62,359 nucleotides of DNA, from positions 1-62,359 of the forward strand of contig JAUIFJ010000023.1 in NCBI GenBank assembly GCA_030429345.1, in the 5' to 3' direction. How positions within the stretch are numbered: position 1 is the stretch's first letter; each line of letters starts with the position of its first letter. Positions 55,983 through 62,359 of this stretch are shown piece after piece. The position numbers were made by a program, and so were the translations under genes. This DNA is from a bacterium. GTDB taxonomy: Bacteria; CAIWAD01. The notes under the pieces are model-generated. The model was not told the DNA's origin. It saw nothing but the letters and a program-made list of their open reading frames with translations, and made no database searches.

Positions 55983-58183
55983 GACAAGTTCTCCTGATCC
56001 TCTCGGCACTACTCGCGCTTCGCCCCGGGCAGGCCCTCGAGATGAGTGCCGCCGCCCGGCTGCAGGCGCTGGAGCCGGAACTCGCCTCCCGGCCGCAACG
56101 CTGGTTCCTCAGCGGTGAAGAAGAGGGATTGCGGCAGGCGGAACAATGGGCCGGTGAGCGCCTGAGAAGGAAAGGCCGCACCGCCCTCTCGCTGCTGCTG
56201 GATCACGAGGACCTCCAGGCCCTTCGCGCACGCCCTTTCGCGCAGGGCCTTCTGCTGGAGCCGGTGCAGCGCATGCGGCCGGCGCTGGATCTCGCGCGGG
56301 AGGCCATCGGCGCGGACCAGGTGCTGGCGCCCTGGGGCGGAGGCCCGGGCCTGGACGGCGAGGGCGCGCTCATCGGCATTGTCGACACGGGCATCGACTT
56401 CACGCATCCCGATTTCCGCGGCGCGGACGACGAGCTGCGCATTCTCTCCTATTGGGACCAGGTCGAGCAGCAGGTATACAGCCGAGAGACCTTGCTGGGC
56501 GGATCGATTCCCAACCGGGACGCGGAAGGACACGGCACCCATGTCGCCGGCATTGCCGGCGGCGGCGGGCAGGCCTCCGAGGGCCGCTTCCGCGGCCTGG
56601 CGCCGGAAGCCGAGCTGCTGATCGTGCGCACCACCTTCTACGAGGACGATGTCTTCGCCGCCGTCGACTGGATCTTCGACCAGGCCGCGTTGGCAGGCCG
56701 CCCCTGCGTGGTCAACCTGAGCCTGGAGAGTCCACTGGGGCCGCATGACGGAAGCAGCAGCTTCGAGCGCGAACTGAGCGCCCTGACGGGGCCGGGCCGG
56801 GCGCTGGTGGTGGCCGCAGGCAACACGGCCAACTCGGGACGCCACTACTCGGCCTCCGGCTTCAGACAGGACGAGCTGCAGTTCACCCCGCAGTCCCCCG
56901 ACGAGGCGATTGTCGAAGTCTACGCCGAGAGCATCGTCGCCGCCTCCTTCGAGCTGCTTGCCCCCGACGGGACCGCCTTCGAGCCGGCCAACCAGAGCCG
57001 CAGCTGGAGCGGCGCCACGGTCATTTTCCCACCGCCGGTCGTCCGCAACGGCAAGCGCACCCTGCAGCTGCGCATCGACAACGGCATGGGGGACTGGCGG
57101 TTGCGCATGAGCCTGCCCGCCGGCCAGACGGGCTCCTGGCACGCCTGGGGCTACCAGCTGGTCTTCGCCGATCCGGATCCGTATACGACCGTCAGCGTGC
57201 CGGCCACGGCCGACAGCGCGCTGAGCGCCGGCTCCTGGATCTCGCGCTGGAGCTGGGAGAGCCGCGCCGGCTCCCGGCAGTACGCCGGCGAGGACCGCAG
57301 CGGCGAGCCCAGCGCTTTCAGCGCCCGGGGCCCGCGTGTCGACGGGCGGCAGATCCCGCACCTGCTGCTGCCCGGCCAGGGCATCTTCTCGCCGATGAGT
57401 TCGCTCATCGTGGGCGACACCCGGGAACGGGAGTTTCCCGGCGCGCCCTACTACCTGCTGCAGGGAACCAGCATGTCCGCGCCGGCGCTGGCCGGGGTGG
57501 TGGCGCTCGCTCTCTCGCTGCGTCCCGAGATGGGGCCAGCGGCGCTGGAGGCCTGGCTGAGACAGGGCGGCGAGGAGTGGACTCCGGAAAGCGGGCATGG
57601 CCTGCCCGACCTGCCCGCGCTCTTCCTGCAGCTGCAGGGACCCGTGGCCGAACTGCGGGCACGGGCGGACCTCGACCGGGTGGAGCTGAGCTGGGAGCTG
57701 GCCACTGCCCTGCCCGGCGGCAGCCAGTCCCTGTATCGCGAACGGGCAGCGGGAGAGGATCCGCTGGGCACCTGGGAGACCGAAGAGCCGGCATTCTTCG
57801 TCTACAGTGATTCGCTGATCTCGTCCGGAGAGCAGTTGCGCTACCGCCTGGACCTGTTCGACGCGCAGCAGGAACTGGCGGGCCGCGTCTACAGCGCGCA
57901 GACCGGCCTGCTGAGCGCGGGGCCATCGCTGCTGCTGGGCGCACCCCGGCCCAATCCGGCAAGGAGTCTTGTCTATTGTGAACTCCTGCCCGGCGAGGCG
58001 GGGCGCCTTCGCTGGTCCCTGTATACGCTCCTCGGCCAGCGCCTGGACGGGGGCGAGACCGTGTTGCAGGCCGGCCGCCAGACCCTGCGGCTGGATCTGT
58101 CCGGAGCCGCCTCCGGCCGCTGTTTCCTGGAACTGGACTTCGCGGGGCGCCGCGAAGTGCATCCGATCACCGTGATCCGCTAG
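55979..58183 (+). CDS. Secreted subtilase (S8) with inserted beta domain and sorting domain
   Basis: 734 residues with a signal peptide (LILSALLALRPGQALE). The triad is Asp136 (VDTGID), His185 (HGTHVAG) and Ser498 (GTSMSAP). The 310-residue span from His to Ser includes an inserted beta-sandwich of about 150 residues (FELLAPDGTAFEPA to LQLRIDNGMGDWRLR). The C-terminal 80 residues (APRPNPARSLVYCEL, then a beta sandwich) are the FlgD-Ig/type IX-like sorting domain. The GTG overlaps the miaA stop. Confidence 0.93.
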   Translation: MRQVLLILSALLALRPGQALEMSAAARLQALEPELASRPQRWFLSGEEEGLRQAEQWAGERLRRKGRTALSLLLDHEDLQALRARPFAQGLLLEPVQRMRPALDLAREAIGADQVLAPWGGGPGLDGEGALIGIVDTGIDFTHPDFRGADDELRILSYWDQVEQQVYSRETLLGGSIPNRDAEGHGTHVAGIAGGGGQASEGRFRGLAPEAELLIVRTTFYEDDVFAAVDWIFDQAALAGRPCVVNLSLESPLGPHDGSSSFERELSALTGPGRALVVAAGNTANSGRHYSASGFRQDELQFTPQSPDEAIVEVYAESIVAASFELLAPDGTAFEPANQSRSWSGATVIFPPPVVRNGKRTLQLRIDNGMGDWRLRMSLPAGQTGSWHAWGYQLVFADPDPYTTVSVPATADSALSAGSWISRWSWESRAGSRQYAGEDRSGEPSAFSARGPRVDGRQIPHLLLPGQGIFSPMSSLIVGDTREREFPGAPYYLLQGTSMSAPALAGVVALALSLRPEMGPAALEAWLRQGGEEWTPESGHGLPDLPALFLQLQGPVAELRARADLDRVELSWELATALPGGSQSLYRERAAGEDPLGTWETEEPAFFVYSDSLISSGEQLRYRLDLFDAQQELAGRVYSAQTGLLSAGPSLLLGAPRPNPARSLVYCELLPGEAGRLRWSLYTLLGQRLDGGETVLQAGRQTLRLDLSGAASGRCFLELDFAGRREVHPITVIR

Positions 58184-58190
58184 GAGTCCC

Positions 58191-61013
58191 ATGAGACGTC
58201 TTCTCAGCCTGTTCCTGCTCCTGGCCTGGGTCCTGCCCGCGCAGGCCCTCTTCCACTGGATGACCGGCCGCCCCTCTCCGGAAGGCGAGTGGCACACCCT
58301 GGCCAGCGAGCACTTCGCCGTCCACTATCCCGCGGGGCTGGACTCGACGGCGAGGCGCTGCCTGGACACGGCGGAAATGATCTACTCCCCCGTCTGCGGG
58401 CAGCTGGGGCTCGAGCCGGACTTTGTCACACAGATCGCCATCACCGACGCCGACCGCATCGTCAACGGCTTCGCCTTCCCGCAGCACATGGCGATCTGGG
58501 TCCACCAGAACGACTACGCCGAGCGCTTCTCGCAGAACCGCGACTGGCTGCGCCAGGTGATCGCCCACGAGTTCCAGCATGTGTTGACCTTCCACGCCCT
58601 GCGCGACTGGCGCGGGCAGATGGGCCTGCTGCTTTCCGGCGTGCCCGCCTGGTGGATGGAGGGCCTGGCCGAGTACTACACCGAGAACTGGAACGTGCTG
58701 CGCAGCGACGCCGACCTGCGCGCCGAGACCCTCGATCGCCGCCTGGCGCGCAGCGATCCCCACGACGCGGGCTACGCCAGGGTGCTCTACCTGGCCTGGC
58801 GCGACGGGGACTCGACCCTGGTGCAGATCACGCGCTGGCGCGACAAGCGCTTCCGCACGCATTCTTTCAAGAAGGCCTTTCGCGCCGTCACCGGCCAGAG
58901 CCTGGCTTCCTTCAACGAAGAATGGCTGCGGACGATGAATGCCCTCTACAACGCCGAACTGGCGGCCGGGGAACAGGCGGAGGAGATCGGCGAGCGCCTG
59001 CGTCTGCCGATCCGCCATGTGCGCTGGCTCGAGCTGGCGGCGGACTCGAGCGCCTGGTTCGTGATCGGCCGCCGAGGCAGCCGCGAGGCGGAGAACGCGC
59101 TCTACCGCGTCGCCTGTGATTCAACACAGCAGGTTGAGTTGCTGGCCGAGGGACAGCTTTCGGGCCGCGGAGCGCTGCTGGACGGGGGGCTGGTCTTCGA
59201 CCGCCGCGCCTTCGACCGCGGCGGCCGCTACAGCAGCGATCTGTACTACAAGGACTTCGGGAAGGGGGAGGTGCGGCGGATCACGCGCGACGGGGCCAGC
59301 GACGATCCCGCCGCTTCCGCGAACGGGGCCCTGGCCTGGATCCGCGAAAAGGACGGCCGCAGCCTGCTGATGCTGCGCGACAGCCTGCAGGGACCGGAGC
59401 GGGTGCTCTGGGATCCCGGACCCGGCTGGCAGCTGCTGCGTCCGCGCTTCTCGCCCGACGGCCGCCGCATCGCCCTGGCCGTGGACGACGCCGAACAGCT
59501 GAAGGACATCGTCGTCGTAGACTGCGCCGGCGGAACCTTCAGGCGCCTGCAACGGGATCCGCGCGACGACCGCCGACCGGTCTGGATCACGGACAGCCTG
59601 CTGGTCTTCACGGCCTTCGACGCCTACCGGGCCAACCTGGAGCGTGTTTCCCTTTCCGGGGAGCGAAGCCAGGTCGTGACACGCAGCGGAGAAGGCCTAT
59701 TCAGCGAGACGCGGACCGGGGAGCGGGCTCTGGTGGCCAGCCTGCTCGACAGCGCGGGCGTGAGCCGCCTGTTGCGCCTGGACGCGCTGCGGACTCCGCG
59801 GCCCGTCCACGACGCCATCGCCCCACGCTGGAAGGCCTGGCGCGAAGGCATGCCGGATGTGCTCGTGCCGGATCACGCTCCCCCGCGGGCGAAGATCCTG
59901 CGCAGGGAGGCCTATTCGCCGTGGAACCTGCGCCCGCAGATGCTGACCCTGCTTCCCTGGCCGATCGGCGTGGTGGGCGTCGGCGTCTTCATCGATCCCC
60001 TGGCGCGCAACACGGTGGCGCTCAGCGCGGGCGGCGGGCATCCGGACTTCATGGATCCGGGCGCGACCTTCAGCTGGCAGCACCGGAAGCCCTGGGGCAC
60101 TCTCAGCGCGGAGGCCGTCTACAACTGGGAGCCGGAGGTGGTCCTGGAAGACGGGGAACTGCTGACGCGGCAGGGCAGCAGCCTGGGCATCGGACTGGGA
60201 CGCCTGTTCTCCCTTCACCCGTATCCGCGCCTCTTCGCGAAAGCCCGCCTGGGGCTGCGCCTGTCCAGCCATGAGCGCGTATACGCTCCCGGACCGGTCT
60301 GGCAGCCGCCGCAGAAGGAACGGACCGGGGAACTGGCCCTGCGCCTGCTGCTGCGCGAGGCGCCCCGCGAGCGCGAGGCGCTGAGCTGGCCCAGCCGCGG
60401 ACAGGGCCTGCTCCTTGGAGCCGGCCTGCACCGTTCCTGGATCCTGGGAGACGAGGACCTGGAATTCCTGCGCGCCGAAGTCTACCGCCTGCAGCCCCTG
60501 GGAGGCCTGCGCCTGCTGGCATCGGCCCGGCTGGACTGGATGCGCGCCGATGCCGGCAACTGGCGCGCCCAGGGCCTGGGGCCGGACCCGCTGCTGCAGC
60601 CCCAGCTCGAGCGCTGGCTGCCCTTCGGCGCCGCCCTGCCTCCGGGATTCGGCAGCCAGCTGCGCGGTCTCGACCGGACCCTGCTCGGGGACCAGGTGCT
60701 CAAGGGAACCCTGGAGCTGCGCTACACCCTGGGCAAGCCGCGGCTCTTCCGGGTGGCGGGTCTGGGGAACGGCCGCCTTTCCCTGGCGCCCTACGCGGAC
60801 CTGGCGCGTGTCTCACGGCGTGATCGCCAGCAGCCGGGTCTGGCCGCCGAAGGCCTGTGGACCAGCGGAATCGAGGCCCAGGTGGACCTGAGGCTGGGAC
60901 AGACCTTCCTCTTCGCCCTGGGGCTGGGCTACGGCGGCGAGAAGCTGGACTGGATCGAGGAGGACGGCGGGGGCCGCTGGTACGGCCGATTCCACCTGGG
61001 GAGGCCCTTCTGA
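58191..61013 (+). CDS. Surface metallopeptidase-propeller-barrel protein, second copy
   Basis: 940 residues. After the signal peptide (LFLLLAWVLPAQA) comes a gluzincin-like domain with HEFQH (His126, Glu127, His130) and Glu157 in WWMEGLAEYY, exactly 27 residues after the last His, the same spacing as in the 16027 protein. A TolB-type propeller follows (LRPRFSPDGRRIALAVDD, then LVFTAFDAYRANLERV), then a C-terminal barrel ending GRFHLGRPF. The two proteins share order and spacing but little wording. It overlaps alr at its stop. Confidence 0.85.
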   Translation: MRRLLSLFLLLAWVLPAQALFHWMTGRPSPEGEWHTLASEHFAVHYPAGLDSTARRCLDTAEMIYSPVCGQLGLEPDFVTQIAITDADRIVNGFAFPQHMAIWVHQNDYAERFSQNRDWLRQVIAHEFQHVLTFHALRDWRGQMGLLLSGVPAWWMEGLAEYYTENWNVLRSDADLRAETLDRRLARSDPHDAGYARVLYLAWRDGDSTLVQITRWRDKRFRTHSFKKAFRAVTGQSLASFNEEWLRTMNALYNAELAAGEQAEEIGERLRLPIRHVRWLELAADSSAWFVIGRRGSREAENALYRVACDSTQQVELLAEGQLSGRGALLDGGLVFDRRAFDRGGRYSSDLYYKDFGKGEVRRITRDGASDDPAASANGALAWIREKDGRSLLMLRDSLQGPERVLWDPGPGWQLLRPRFSPDGRRIALAVDDAEQLKDIVVVDCAGGTFRRLQRDPRDDRRPVWITDSLLVFTAFDAYRANLERVSLSGERSQVVTRSGEGLFSETRTGERALVASLLDSAGVSRLLRLDALRTPRPVHDAIAPRWKAWREGMPDVLVPDHAPPRAKILRREAYSPWNLRPQMLTLLPWPIGVVGVGVFIDPLARNTVALSAGGGHPDFMDPGATFSWQHRKPWGTLSAEAVYNWEPEVVLEDGELLTRQGSSLGIGLGRLFSLHPYPRLFAKARLGLRLSSHERVYAPGPVWQPPQKERTGELALRLLLREAPREREALSWPSRGQGLLLGAGLHRSWILGDEDLEFLRAEVYRLQPLGGLRLLASARLDWMRADAGNWRAQGLGPDPLLQPQLERWLPFGAALPPGFGSQLRGLDRTLLGDQVLKGTLELRYTLGKPRLFRVAGLGNGRLSLAPYADLARVSRRDRQQPGLAAEGLWTSGIEAQVDLRLGQTFLFALGLGYGGEKLDWIEEDGGGRWYGRFHLGRPF

Positions 61014-62200
61014 TGCTGCCTGGAACACACGACCAGCACGAATCACGCCTGCTGCTCCGTCCGACCCGCGTCCGGGTCAGGGCCTCGGCCCTGCATCACA
61101 ATTTCCACCTGCTGGCCCGCGCCGCGCCCGGAGGGCCCGAGAGCCTGCTGCCCGTCGTCAAGGCCAACGCCTACGGACACGGCATCCTTCCCGTCAGCCG
61201 CGAACTGCTCAAGGCCGGGGCCAAGGCCCTGGCGGTGGGCTTTCTCGAAGAAGGCATCCTGCTGCGCGAGGAGGGCATCGACTGCCCGATCCTCGTGATG
61301 GGCGGCCTGGTGGACTACCAGATCGAGCACTTCCTCGAATACGACCTGCAGCCGACTCTCAGTTCCATCCACAAGACGCGGCAGCTGGCGGAGGTCCTGC
61401 AGGGACACGCGGGAACCAGGGTGCGCGCGCATCTGAAGGTCGATCTCGACATGGAGCGCATCGGCGTCCACGAGCCCAGCGCCGAAGGCCTGGTCCGCGC
61501 GGCCCTGGAAGTGCCGGGTCTGGAAGTGGCCGGCGTATACAGCCATTTCGCTAACGCGGATGCCCTGGACACCGGCCTGCTGCAGGCGCCCCTGGAGCGC
61601 TTCCTTGCCCTGCGAGGCAGGCTCGGGCCCCTGCTGCCGCCGGACTGCGTGTGGCACATGGCCAATTCCATGGCGCTGACGCGCCTGGGGAAGGCACTGG
61701 GGGAGCTGGACCGGCATCGGCCCGGACTGCTGCTCTACGGAGCCCTGCCGGAGCAGCTGGGGCCGGAGGACCCGCGGCAGAACGAGACGACGCGGGCGCT
61801 GCAGCCGGTGCTGGAATGGAGCTCGCGCGTGGTCTATTTCAAGGTTGTGCCGAAGGGAGCGGGGCTGAGCTACGGGCACCGCTGGCATGCTCCCTGTGAT
61901 ACACGCGTCGTCACGGTTCCCGTGGGCTACGGGGACGGCTATCCGCGCTGCCTGGGCAACCGGGCCCAGGTGCTGATCCGCGGCAGGCGCTATCCGGTGG
62001 TCGGTTCGGTCTGCATGGACCAGCTGATGGTCGACCTGGGACCGCGGGGCGAAGCCTGGAACGGGGATGAAGTGATCTTGATCGGCAGGCAGGGCGACGA
62101 GGAGATCCGCGTCGAGGAGCTGGCCCGCCTGGCCGGCACGATTCCCTGGGAGATCTTCACCGGCATCAGCCAGCGGGTGCCGCGCTTCCTGGTGCCCTGA
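61013..62200 (+). CDS. alr: Alanine racemase
   Basis: 395 residues. PLP binds Lys50 in VVKANAYGHG, and the catalytic tyrosine lies in GLSYGHRW; PVVGSVCMDQLMVD is conserved. It makes D-alanine for peptidoglycan. The ATG overlaps the stop of the surface peptidase gene by one base. Its end is followed by a low-GC tract that leads into a transposase-like start. Confidence 0.95.
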   Translation: MLPGTHDQHESRLLLRPTRVRVRASALHHNFHLLARAAPGGPESLLPVVKANAYGHGILPVSRELLKAGAKALAVGFLEEGILLREEGIDCPILVMGGLVDYQIEHFLEYDLQPTLSSIHKTRQLAEVLQGHAGTRVRAHLKVDLDMERIGVHEPSAEGLVRAALEVPGLEVAGVYSHFANADALDTGLLQAPLERFLALRGRLGPLLPPDCVWHMANSMALTRLGKALGELDRHRPGLLLYGALPEQLGPEDPRQNETTRALQPVLEWSSRVVYFKVVPKGAGLSYGHRWHAPCDTRVVTVPVGYGDGYPRCLGNRAQVLIRGRRYPVVGSVCMDQLMVDLGPRGEAWNGDEVILIGRQGDEEIRVEELARLAGTIPWEIFTGISQRVPRFLVP

Positions 62201-62298
62201 AAACAGGGGCGTGAGGGCTTCCTCCCCGGGGGCTAATGCCTCCCCACGATTTTGCTGAAGCATTCCAGGCGGAAACTTTTTAAGGGGCTGATAAATAG

Positions 62299-62359
62299 AA
62301 ACATCCATGAACGAACCTATTCAAGCTTCACCAAAGAATGAGGTCGCCATGGATGTTTC
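62299..62359. repeat. 12-bp inverted repeat at window end
   Basis: GAAACATCCATG at 62299-62310 is the exact reverse complement of CATGGATGTTTC at 62348-62359, the last 12 bases of the window. It may be chance, part of a mobile element, or a contig-end effect. Confidence 0.5.
62307..62359 (+). CDS. Possible IS110-family transposase start, cut by window end
   Basis: The ATG at 62307 opens a frame that continues out of the window with MNEPIQASPKNEVAMDVS. EVAMDVS resembles the first catalytic-Asp motif (IDVSK) of IS110-type DEDD transposases. The DNA from about 62250 is clearly poorer in G+C than alr. With only 17 codons the call is tentative. Confidence 0.35.
   Translation, partial: MNEPIQASPKNEVAMDV

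Overview
The window is about 62 kb of GC-rich bacterial DNA, densely packed and mostly on the + strand. The gene set points to a diderm, flagellated, uncultured lineage near the FCB group (Krumholzibacteria-, Delongbacteria- or Eisenbacteria-like). Evidence: an LptE-like outer-membrane lipoprotein, P- and L-ring flagellar genes, outer-membrane beta-barrel proteins, and three secreted proteins ending in the FlgD-Ig/type IX-like C-terminal sorting domain. The phylum is an inference from gene content; no rRNA is present.

Layout. 1-870 is a non-coding repeat block. 923-3173 holds a VOC protein, a secreted phospholipase-D-like protein and a lipoprotein. 3267-11201 carries uvrB, a TPR-like protein, purD, a sugar epimerase, a receiver-less sigma54 activator, a second VOC protein, lptE and another TPR protein. 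11201-19140 holds a large subtilase, coaE and a giant surface metallopeptidase/propeller/barrel protein. 19141-23082 holds two 12-bp tandem arrays around a minus-strand rimK-like/desuccinylase pair and an orphan secreted protein. 23083-31223 holds an M16C peptidase, a GNAT-like protein, biotin carboxylase, biotin carrier, a UbiA-family enzyme and cysS. 31333-31701 is a minus-strand tRNA-Leu/rpsT unit. 31860-39342 holds ptsN-like, tatA, a TsaC/Sua5 protein, a DUF3108 protein, a truncated AI-2E-family permease, der, a PfkB kinase, an MltB-like transglycosylase and a lipoprotein. A Cys-repeat secreted protein lies on the minus strand at 39500-40252.

40730-48414 is the flagellar operon flgF-flgG-flgA-flgH-flgI-flgJ-flgN-flgK-flgL, led by a near-consensus sigma54 promoter. 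After it come a MetF-like reductase, an MltC-like transglycosylase, an NrfJ-like protein, a methyltransferase, a site-2 protease, mutL, miaA, a second subtilase, a second surface metallopeptidase/propeller/barrel protein and alr. The window ends inside a probable IS110-type transposase start.

Many neighbouring genes overlap by 1-17 bases (GTGA, ATGA, TGATG), so translational coupling is widespread. The more unusual signals are the paired HExxH/propeller/barrel proteins, the 132-bp inverted-repeat elements, the two 12-bp arrays linked to GGGTCG palindromes, a seven-copy TDP/Cys protein repeat, several sigma54 promoter-like sites, and enrichment of the words GTATAC and GTGACAC made with rare codons.
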